A stretch of 64,000 nucleotides of DNA from Lyngbya sp. PCC 8106 (GTDB lineage: Bacteria; Cyanobacteriota; Cyanobacteriia; Cyanobacteriales; Microcoleaceae), in contig NZ_AAVU01000024.1 in assembly GCF_000169095.1 (NCBI RefSeq), positions 1 to 64,000 on the forward strand, read 5' to 3'. The notes below the pieces were generated by a model that ran no database searches, was not told the origin of the DNA, and worked only from the letters and a program-made list of their open reading frames with translations. This document shows, piece after piece, positions 36,784 through 43,687 of this stretch. How positions within the stretch are numbered: the stretch's first letter is position 1; the number at the start of each line of letters is the position of its first letter. Both the position numbers and the translations under genes were made by a program.

Positions 36784-37527
36784 TTATAATAAACCATCCC
36801 GTTGTAACTCCTCAATAATCTGTAACCCACGGGGATCACCGACTCGTAATAACGACGATTTGGCATCCTCTCGCACACCTACATCCTTGTCTTCTTCTAA
36901 GGCTTCAATCAGGGCATCAATCGCTCCAGCATACACTGCATTAGAAGGCATTTCTCGACACAACTGACCTAATGCCCAAGCGCAATTACTGCGAACAGCG
37001 GCGACTTCATCGTGTATTAGCCCTTCAATCACAGGCGGAACCGCCCGAACTACCACATCATACCCGACTTTTGCCATTTGACCGAGAGAACTGGCGGCCC
37101 ACAACCGCACGGCGGGAATATCGGTTTTCAACGCATCGACCAATGGAGTTAAGGCCCGCTGATCTCGACAATTTCCCAAAGCCCAAACGACGCCTTTACG
37201 AACATAACCATTCCAATCTTGTTCGAGTTGCTCAATTAACGCTTCGACTGCATCGGGGCTTGGGTTTCGTCCTAAAGCATAAGCTGCACTCACCCGAATT
37301 AATGGACAAGCCTCCGTCAACAAATTAATCAACGGCAGAACTGCCCGCTTGTCTTGAATCTCACAAAATGCCCTCGCTGCAATCATCCGGCGTTGCGATT
37401 CCGGTGATTCAAGCAACGGCAACATTTCCTCTGGATCGGGCTTGGGAATTTCTGATTCCTCCATGTGATCCAGGGGGCTTTCCCAGGCTTCTGGGCTATG
37501 AATTACACTAAGCTTCTCATCCTCCAT
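36784..37527 (-). CDS. HEAT-repeat protein (phycobilin-lyase-like repeats)
   Basis: A 247-residue helical repeat protein with at least five HEAT/PBS-lyase-type repeats from about residue 45 onward (VRKGVVWALGNCRDQRAL, VRLWAASSLGQMAK, VRSNCAWALGQL, VREDAKSSLLRVGDPRG). The first 40 residues are acidic and Pro-rich. Repeats of this kind occur in phycobilin lyases and in the phycobilisome degradation factor NblB, but sequence alone does not separate these from general scaffolds. Confidence 0.8.
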   Translation of the reverse strand: MEDEKLSVIHSPEAWESPLDHMEESEIPKPDPEEMLPLLESPESQRRMIAARAFCEIQDKRAVLPLINLLTEACPLIRVSAAYALGRNPSPDAVEALIEQLEQDWNGYVRKGVVWALGNCRDQRALTPLVDALKTDIPAVRLWAASSLGQMAKVGYDVVVRAVPPVIEGLIHDEVAAVRSNCAWALGQLCREMPSNAVYAGAIDALIEALEEDKDVGVREDAKSSLLRVGDPRGLQIIEELQRDGLL

Positions 37528-37586
37528 ATTATTAATTTACAGCACGACGGTCACATCTGAGCCACGCGATCGCAAATTTCTTACCT

Positions 37587-38102
37587 TTATTGATCGGCGA
37601 GGGACTTCAACATCGAAATGGACTGAGTTTGATAACCCAATTTCTGATAAAGATTAAGTGCAGGTTGATTATGGGAGAAAACTTGTAAGCTAATTTGTTG
37701 ATCTCCTCGTTGTTTCGCCCAATTTTCGGCCTGAAGCATTAAAGCTGAACCAATTCCCCGACGACGATGTTGCGGATGAACGTACACCAGAAAAATATGA
37801 GCAATTCGTTCACCCTGCAACTGATCAATAGCATTTCCCATCCACAAACAAGCAATCGGCGAAAGCGTTCGGAATGGAGTTGAATAAACGGGTGTTTCTG
37901 AGGACTTTTGATCCCCTGTAACTTCCACCCACCACAGAGGCGTTTGGGCGCTAAAATACTGCTCAATGGTATCGGCTAAATGGTTAAAGTTGCGATCGCT
38001 ATAGAGTTCTCGATAAGTGCGAGTCATAAACTTCAACAGCAACGCCCGATCCAAACGAGAACCCGAACGCAATCGATAACCGGGAATGAACGGATCAGAC
38101 AC
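37587..38102 (-). CDS. GNAT family N-acetyltransferase
   Basis: A 171-residue acetyltransferase with the acetyl-CoA loop HPQHRRRGIGSALM and the C-terminal NQPALNLYQKLGY, as in the RimI-like group. The substrate is unknown. The start is a GTG at 38102; it overlaps the stop of the upstream small membrane protein by eight bases, so the two are translationally linked. Confidence 0.87.
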   Translation of the reverse strand: MSDPFIPGYRLRSGSRLDRALLLKFMTRTYRELYSDRNFNHLADTIEQYFSAQTPLWWVEVTGDQKSSETPVYSTPFRTLSPIACLWMGNAIDQLQGERIAHIFLVYVHPQHRRRGIGSALMLQAENWAKQRGDQQISLQVFSHNQPALNLYQKLGYQTQSISMLKSLADQ

Positions 38103-38274
38103 GAATCCGATTGAGGAAAACTAGAGCTTGTTCTCCGGTCGGACTCATTTCACTGACGGGTGCAGGTGCCGCTAAATCACCCGGTAAAAAGATCCGAGCG
38201 CTGACTGCAACCAAAGCCAATAAAAAGATCAAAACCGCCAACAAAGGCGCAATATATTGACGAAAAATAGCCAT
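38095..38274 (-). CDS. Small single-span membrane protein
   Basis: A 59-residue protein (ATG at 38274; a TTG at 38310 would add 12 residues, no clear ribosome site for either). One hydrophobic helix (about 9-28) is followed by a short Pro-rich tail ending LNRIRV. No family recognised. The eight-base overlap with the downstream GNAT start is the best sign that it is real. Confidence 0.6.
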   Translation of the reverse strand: MAIFRQYIAPLLAVLIFLLALVAVSARIFLPGDLAAPAPVSEMSPTGEQALVFLNRIRV

Positions 38275-38336
38275 AGGATTTTCAAATTCAGCCGGAGAAT
38301 GCTTTGACAATTGTAATCTATTTTGGGTGTAGTTTT

Positions 38337-40154
38337 CTACTGATCATCTTCTAGATCTTGATCATCGAGTCCTGGCCTGGGTGTGGGTAAGATTCGAGTT
38401 TTACTCAATTGACGCAAGGTTACTCCGCCCCCAACGGCTAAAATTAGACAAACCCAAGCGAGGGTTTCTTGCAACAGTAAAAATCCACCCACACTTAACA
38501 GCGTCCCTAACAATAATACAATCGCTGCGATCGCCTTTTGTAAATCCAACCCCAAATCTTGATCTGGAGGTAAACTCGTTTTCAGACGTTGTTTTGTCCA
38601 TCCTGGCCCACCGGGTCGAACCTGGCGATAAAATGCTTCTAAAGTTTCCTCAGATTCTGGTGAAGTCAACAGCAAAACCGTCACCCACAAAATCGTCACA
38701 CAAGCGGTAATAAACATAATCCGCAAGCCAAAATCTTCGATCTTAAAAAGCGGAACTAAGCTGGTGGTCATCCCCACAAAAAAGCTGGCTAAAATTGCGG
38801 TTAATTCGGCTGCTGCATTAATTCGCCACCAAAACCAGCGTAAAATCAAAATCAATCCCGAACCCGTACCAATGGCAATAACTAACCGAAAAACCGTCGC
38901 TACATCCGTTGCTAAAAATGCTGCACCCGCCCCTAAAACAGTAACTAAAACCGAAGATAATCGCCCGATAAAAACCAATTGAGTTTGAGACGCATCAGGT
39001 TTAACAAAACGCAAATAAAGATCATTAGTAATAAAAGAAGCCCCCCAATTAATCGAAGTAGAAACTGTACTCATAAATGCAGCCAACAAAGAAGCCACAA
39101 CTAATCCCAAAATTCCCGGAGGCAAAAAATCCAGCATTAATTGAGGATAACCCAACTCTTTATCTTCTAAATCTGGATAAAGAACTATCGAAGCCAACGC
39201 CACCAAAATCCACGGCCAAGTTCTAATAACATAGTGCATAATATTAAACGTCCAAGCCGCTTTTTCAGCTTCAGCTTCTGTTTTCGCCGCTGCAAATCGT
39301 TGAACAAATTCACCGCCCCCATCACTTCTTCGCCAAGACCACCATTGAATAAAAATATAAGCAAAAAAGGTACTTGCTGTAATTCCGGCTGTTTTGCTAA
39401 AGCTAATCAATCCATTTTCACCGCCAAAAGAAACCGGAAGTAAAGATAAAATATCTTTGTCGGGAGAAGCAAGGGGAACTTTTGCCACTAATTCCCCAAT
39501 TCCACCCACACTATTTAAAGCAAAATAAGCAACAATGACCGCTCCAAATAAAGCCAGAAAAAACTGAAAAAAGTCAGTAGCAACAACACCCCAAAGTCCG
39601 GCTAATCCGGCATAAAATAAAACAAAAATACTCACCCCAATCACACTCAAAAGTTTGAAATTGGTTTCAGTTGCTTCAATCCCTAATGCTTGCCAAATAT
39701 TTAACGCTTCTACCACTTTTACCATCGCTAACATAGCATAACCAATGGCAATACAATTCATTGGAACTGCAAAAATAAACGCTTTTACACCCCTTAAAAC
39801 AGCCCCCATTTTGCCACCATAACGCAATTCGGTTAATTCGGCATCGGTGAGAACCTCTGAACGTCGCCACATTCGTGCAAAAACATAGACCATGATGACG
39901 TGAGAGATACCAAACGTCCACCATTCCCAATTTCCAGCAATTCCTCGATTAGCGACAACTCCGGTAATATAGAGAGGAGTATCAATCGAAAACGTCGTCG
40001 CCGCCATGCTAATTCCTGCTAACCACCAAGGAAGCGATCGCCCAGAAACGAAGAAATCAGCAAGACTTTTTGAACCTTGACGAGACAAATACAACCCCAT
40101 CGCCATTGTCACGATAAGGTATAGTAAAACAATTAACCAGTCAATCAGTTGCAT
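38337..40154 (-). CDS. Sodium:solute symporter family protein
   Basis: A 605-residue inner-membrane transporter of the SSS family with 13 or more helices. It starts QLIDWLIVLLYLIVTMAMG and has GRSLPWWLAGISMAATTFS, the conserved core of helices 2-3, plus LLAAFMSTVSTSINWGAS where Na+ ligands lie in relatives. The solute cannot be predicted. I place the start at ATG 40154, where the first helix begins; an in-frame extension to 40247 has a basic, non-conserved sequence. Confidence 0.86.
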   Translation of the reverse strand: MQLIDWLIVLLYLIVTMAMGLYLSRQGSKSLADFFVSGRSLPWWLAGISMAATTFSIDTPLYITGVVANRGIAGNWEWWTFGISHVIMVYVFARMWRRSEVLTDAELTELRYGGKMGAVLRGVKAFIFAVPMNCIAIGYAMLAMVKVVEALNIWQALGIEATETNFKLLSVIGVSIFVLFYAGLAGLWGVVATDFFQFFLALFGAVIVAYFALNSVGGIGELVAKVPLASPDKDILSLLPVSFGGENGLISFSKTAGITASTFFAYIFIQWWSWRRSDGGGEFVQRFAAAKTEAEAEKAAWTFNIMHYVIRTWPWILVALASIVLYPDLEDKELGYPQLMLDFLPPGILGLVVASLLAAFMSTVSTSINWGASFITNDLYLRFVKPDASQTQLVFIGRLSSVLVTVLGAGAAFLATDVATVFRLVIAIGTGSGLILILRWFWWRINAAAELTAILASFFVGMTTSLVPLFKIEDFGLRIMFITACVTILWVTVLLLTSPESEETLEAFYRQVRPGGPGWTKQRLKTSLPPDQDLGLDLQKAIAAIVLLLGTLLSVGGFLLLQETLAWVCLILAVGGGVTLRQLSKTRILPTPRPGLDDQDLEDDQ

Positions 40155-40256
40155 GAGTTTGGAGAGGAAAACACTGAAACAGTAGAATGAATCTAAGTTT
40201 TCCAGTCTACCTCTGAAAGTCCTTTTTGTAAAAGCCTTTCTCCTCAAAGCAAAACT

Positions 40257-40288
40257 AAACGGTAGAAAATTTAACTTCTCTACCGTTT
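40257..40288 (-). terminator. Terminator-like perfect hairpin
   Basis: AAACGGTAGA and TCTACCGTTT form a ten-base-pair stem with a 12-base loop; on the minus strand it is followed by AGTTTTGCTTT. It lies downstream of the decayed PEP-CTERM gene and upstream of the symporter. Confidence 0.7.
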
Positions 40289-40382
40289 ATATTCTGAGAT
40301 TTTTTCTGTTTATGTTTATTGTTCAAAATTAAGTAGACGCCAAAAGGGAAACCGCTGCTCATAAATGTTAGCAAAATGTTAA

Positions 40383-40604
40383 CTAAGCTTTGTTGCGGTT
40401 GCGAAGTTTGCCACCAACCAACGCCAAACCAACTAAAGCCAAACTGGTAACAGTGGTGGGTTCAGGAACGCTTGCAGGCGTAGTTTTATTGGGTTCAAAG
40501 TGCATCGCCATCGCCATACCATCGTTTGCACATTCGGCCAAAAGACTAATTAAAGCATCGCCATCGGGAAGTAAATTTCGGTCAAAACTAAATCCATCGG
40601 ATTA
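40383..40604 (-). pseudogene. C-terminal remnant of a PEP-CTERM protein
   Basis: The minus-strand frame is open for 73 codons and ends with a classic PEP-CTERM sorting tail: VPEPTTVTSLALVGLALVGG, then a basic KLRNRNKA. An in-frame TAA at 40602-40604 closes the frame upstream, and no plausible start or signal peptide exists; the first ATG is at 40517, well inside. Full-length family members are secreted proteins of 200 or more residues processed by exosortase, so this is a 5'-truncated relic. It borders the ADP-ribosyltransferase/tnpB patch. Confidence 0.75.
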
Positions 40605-40732
40605 AGTGAGTTATATCGATTGCAAAAATGGTTAGGTCAGGTTCATAGACAGTCAAAAGTGATCCCTAAAAAAAGTAGGGGAAATTCATAAATTGCCCCC
40701 ACCTAGAAACAGTAAACACTAAGTTGATGATT

Positions 40733-41272
40733 TTAAATCTCTTGCAGATCAATATAATTAATTTTTCCCCGTTCTATTTTATCCGGGAGATTAACAACTT
40801 GGTATCTAGTGCCTTTGGGAACCAACACTTCACATTCAGCATACATCGCAGAAAAATCACAAATCGCCACACCCGAACGATTTCCTTTGACTCGGAGTAC
40901 AACGCAATAGCAAGAACCCGAATAATTTTCAGCAACATTTAAGCTATAGGTAAAGCTAGCCATTGCTTCTAAAGTATAACCGCCCGGTTGTTTGAGATTT
41001 TCAATAAAGGTCTGAATCGATTTCTCACCAAAAGATAGTCCTCGATAAATCTCTCCCTGATAGCCTGACATTTTATTCATAAAAGTATTGAGAAGTTCAA
41101 TCTTCTCATCTTTTACTCCTGCTTGTTCAGCACGTCGAATTTGGCGATAATCACCTTTTGTAAAATCAGCAATTGCATTAAACATTTTTTCGACGACAGG
41201 AGTATCAATTCCAGTTAAGCGAGTGATATCTTCTGCGGTCAAGGGATCCAGCGTTGAGGTCAGTTTATTCAT
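40733..41272 (-). CDS. ADP-ribosyltransferase exoenzyme-like protein
   Basis: A 179-residue protein with a complete R-S-E type mono-ADP-ribosyltransferase core: an N-terminal helix region FNAIADFTKGDYRQIRRAEQ, Arg77 in EIYRGLSF, the STS-type strand Ser106-Phe-Thr108-Tyr-Ser110, and the ExE motif Glu146-Cys-Glu148 in AECEVLVPKGTRY. This pattern is typical of arginine-modifying toxins and phage-carried ARTs. There is no signal peptide or secretion domain, and no antitoxin or macrodomain hydrolase nearby. ATG 41272 is chosen; a TTG two codons upstream is possible. Target unknown. Confidence 0.82.
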   Translation of the reverse strand: MNKLTSTLDPLTAEDITRLTGIDTPVVEKMFNAIADFTKGDYRQIRRAEQAGVKDEKIELLNTFMNKMSGYQGEIYRGLSFGEKSIQTFIENLKQPGGYTLEAMASFTYSLNVAENYSGSCYCVVLRVKGNRSGVAICDFSAMYAECEVLVPKGTRYQVVNLPDKIERGKINYIDLQEI

Positions 41273-41504
41273 GGTCAACCCAAAAATTCTATAAGCCTAA
41301 AAAGAGCGACGTGGGAACGGTTCGTCTAACAGGTCGAATCTTGGCGGTGCTTTGTCATTCAAACTGAAATGAATTCCGGGGAATTAAGCCTGAAACGAGA
41401 TCCACAGACTTTCAGGGTCAGGTTTTTGTATTCCCTATTACAATTTAAGCATTCTTTTCTAAAATTGTCAGTTACTCCTTACCAAAAAAAGCGGGTCAAA
41501 AGCC

Positions 41505-41520
41505 CCGTCGTTCACGACGG
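41505..41520. repeat. Left-end hairpin of the tnpB element
   Basis: Perfect six-base-pair stem CCGTCG/CGACGG with loop TTCA. Its core CGTTCACGACGG nearly matches the right-end hairpin core. Confidence 0.7.
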
Positions 41521-41567
41521 ATTATGTTCGTGCTATGATGGGTTATCGTCAGCGACGACGACAAATT

Positions 41568-42719
41568 ATGCTCGTATATGAAATGAAGCTGCAAGGAACA
41601 TATTGCCAGTACCGAAGCTTGGATGAAGCCATTCGGACAGGTCGATTTGTTCGCAACAGCGTCATCAGGGCATGGTTAGACGGTCAAGTTAAAAGTCGCA
41701 ACGATGCCTACAAGCACTGCAAACTGTTGTCAGACAATCCAGAGTTTCCTTGGGCATCAAGGTTAAACTCAATGGCACGACAAGCACACGCAGAAAGAGC
41801 TTGGGCATCAATTGAAAGATTTTATCGGAATTGCAAGCAGAAAATACCAGGCTCAAAAGGATTCCCAAAGTTTAAAAAGTATCAAGTTAGAGCGTCTGTT
41901 GAATACAAAACATCAGGATGGAAACTTTCAGAGGACAGACGTTATCTAACGTTCACAGACAAGTTTCAAACGGGTACATTTAAGCTTTGGGGAAGCCGGA
42001 ACCTGCACTATTATCAGTTAAAACAAATCAAACGAGTGAGGGTAATTAGAAGACATGACGGGTATTATGCTCAATTTCTGATAGACCATGAACGAGAGGA
42101 GAAAAAAGAACTCACAGGAAAACAAACAGGATTAGATGTAGGTCTTAACTATTTCTACACAGATTGTTCTGGTAATCAAATAGATAATCCCCGGTTTTTG
42201 AGAAAAGATGAACGCAAGCTTAAAAAGCTACAACGTCGATTATCAAGAACTCAAAAAGGCAGTCAAAATCGCCAAAAAGCCAGAAACAAATTAGGTAGAG
42301 CGCATCTCAAGGTTTCACGCAGGCGTAATGATTGGGCTTGTAAACTAGCCCAACACGTCATACAGTCTAACGACTTGGTAGCGGTTGAAAACCTACGGAT
42401 TCGCAACATGGTTAAAAATCATCATCTAGCCAAATCAATTAGCGATGCAGCTTGGTACAGGTTTCGAGAATGGTTAGAATATATGGCGCGGGTTTATGGG
42501 GTTCCAGTTATTGCTGTCGAACCCGCATATACTTCTCAAAACTGTTCAAATTGTGGCGAGAAAGTTGTAAAAACTCTCAGTACGAGAACCCATGAATGCC
42601 CTCACTGCGGGTATATTGCTGACCGAGATGAAAATGCCGCCAGAAACATATTGAAATCTGCATTAAAACAGCTATCAAATAAAGAAACGGATAAGAAATC
42701 GATTAACGGATTAATTTAA
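41568..42719 (+). CDS. tnpB: RNA-guided endonuclease TnpB
   Basis: A 383-residue OrfB protein with an apparently intact RuvC nuclease: Asp190 (GLDVGLNYF), Glu274 (VAVENLRIRN) and Asp354 (DRDENAARNI), plus the zinc finger CSNCGEK and CPHCGY between the last two. TnpB proteins are guided by an RNA from the element's right end to cut the donor site and retain the transposon. I set the start at ATG 41568 (MLVYEMKLQGTYCQY), where relatives begin; an upstream in-frame ATG at 41535 would add 11 basic residues. No TnpA is encoded here, so movement would need one in trans. Confidence 0.9.
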   Translation: MLVYEMKLQGTYCQYRSLDEAIRTGRFVRNSVIRAWLDGQVKSRNDAYKHCKLLSDNPEFPWASRLNSMARQAHAERAWASIERFYRNCKQKIPGSKGFPKFKKYQVRASVEYKTSGWKLSEDRRYLTFTDKFQTGTFKLWGSRNLHYYQLKQIKRVRVIRRHDGYYAQFLIDHEREEKKELTGKQTGLDVGLNYFYTDCSGNQIDNPRFLRKDERKLKKLQRRLSRTQKGSQNRQKARNKLGRAHLKVSRRRNDWACKLAQHVIQSNDLVAVENLRIRNMVKNHHLAKSISDAAWYRFREWLEYMARVYGVPVIAVEPAYTSQNCSNCGEKVVKTLSTRTHECPHCGYIADRDENAARNILKSALKQLSNKETDKKSINGLI

Positions 42720-42940
42720 CTGCGAGTATCAGAGATTTATGCTGTCCTACAGATAACTTAATCCGTTCTTCCGCTTAATATCTGTTTTTAAAATACCGCC
42801 GGGCAGGTGGTAATTAACGCCTCTGAAGAGAATGCCCTCTGCTCTGTTGGGGAAACTCAACCTAGTAAGTCAGCTCGTGGAAAGAGGAAGCCCAGACAGT
42901 GATGTTTGGAATCTCCGTTGTTTACGACGGAGAGGATGTC
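42720..42940 (+). ncRNA. Candidate TnpB guide (omega) RNA and right end
   Basis: The 221 bases after tnpB hold no gene but are strongly structured (GTTGGGGAAACTCAAC stem-loop, AAGAGGAAGCCC) and end in the right-end hairpin at 42913-42932. In this superfamily the guide RNA comes from the 3' part of tnpB plus this end, with the guide being the sequence just outside the element (from about 42940). The 5' boundary is unknown. Confidence 0.6.
42913..42932. repeat. Right-end hairpin of the tnpB element
   Basis: CTCCGTTG/CGACGGAG stem (eight base pairs, one G-U) with loop TTTA, followed by GAGGATGTC, a common right-end signature of cyanobacterial solo tnpB elements. Confidence 0.7.
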
Positions 42941-43121
42941 AAAGAAATTAAAACGAACCGATAATCAACTTAACGTCTCTTAAAATACGGAAGACAACCC
43001 CGCAAAAGTCAGGGAACACAGAGGAAAGCCTCAGCAAATTTCAACCCCAATCTCTGCTCAAGTCGCAAACATCCTCTTAAAATAAACAGTGAGGGTACAT
43101 AAAAAAAGGTAAATACGAGTA

Positions 43122-43550
43122 ATGAGACTGTTACATACCATGTTGCGCGTCGGCAACCTAGAAGAATCTAAAAAGTTTTACTGTGATATTCTCGGAATGA
43201 AGCTCCTACGCCAGAAAGACTATCCCGGCGGAGAATTTACCCTGGCATTTGTCGGTTATGGGGATGAAGCCGATCACTCCGTTATTGAGTTAACCTACAA
43301 CTGGGGAACCGATCATTATGACATCGGGGATGGATACGGCCACATTGCTTTAGGAGTAGAAGATATCTACAGCACCTGTGACCAAATTAAAGCCGCAGGG
43401 GGTAAAGTCACCCGTGAACCTGGCCCAATGAAACATGGTTCTACCGTAATTGCCTTCGTACAAGACCCCGATGGGTATAAGATAGAACTGATTCAACTCA
43501 GCACCCACAGCAGCACCCCAGAAAAAGAAACCGCAACTGCTGCCAGCTAA
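43122..43550 (+). CDS. gloA: Lactoylglutathione lyase (glyoxalase I)
   Basis: A 142-residue member of the VOC superfamily that isomerises the methylglyoxal-glutathione hemithioacetal (cytosol). It begins MRLLHTMLRVGNLEESKKFY, in which the His is a metal ligand; other ligands are Glu in VIELTYNWG, His in GYGHIALGVED and Glu in GYKIELIQL. The C-terminus has a short Ser/Thr/Glu tail. Length is usual. Upstream is 180 bases after the tnpB right end with nothing recognised. Confidence 0.94.
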   Translation: MRLLHTMLRVGNLEESKKFYCDILGMKLLRQKDYPGGEFTLAFVGYGDEADHSVIELTYNWGTDHYDIGDGYGHIALGVEDIYSTCDQIKAAGGKVTREPGPMKHGSTVIAFVQDPDGYKIELIQLSTHSSTPEKETATAAS

Positions 43551-43687
43551 CAAAAAATGATAGAAGTAGGAAAACAAACAGCAGTAAAGCCCTAACGCCA
43601 TCTGACCAGCAGTCAATTCTAAAATTTTCCTGCTTCTATCCCCAACCTTCCTTTTTCAATTCCAAACCCCCAACTTAAAATCGCAAG

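Larger units (their letters stand above)
41505..42940 (+). mobile_element. Solo tnpB element (IS200/IS605 superfamily, IS1341-like)
   Basis: An element without tnpA: tnpB flanked by related hairpins, CCGTCG-TTCA-CGACGG at the left and CTCCGTTG-TTTA-CGACGGAG at the right, the latter followed by GAGGATGTC. Subterminal hairpins instead of terminal inverted repeats, and no target duplication, are features of this superfamily. The exact left boundary cannot be fixed from one copy and may lie up to about 150 bases upstream. Confidence 0.75.

Noticed and set aside
36972..37328. 118-codon plus-strand ORF
   Set aside because: It lies wholly antisense to the HEAT-repeat gene, has no recognisable motif, and arises from the repetitive codon use of that gene.
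40390..40605. 71-codon plus-strand ORF
   Set aside because: Shadow of the minus-strand PEP-CTERM remnant, whose sorting tail is far more convincing.
41369..41581. 70-codon plus-strand ORF upstream of tnpB
   Set aside because: It overlaps the left-end hairpin and the tnpB start in another frame and shows no TnpA (HUH/Y1) motif, so it is not a transposase partner.
42830..42900. Possible riboswitch (conserved-looking structured stretch)
   Set aside because: It lies at the right end of the tnpB element and fits the guide RNA/right end; no downstream gene in the right place would be controlled by it.
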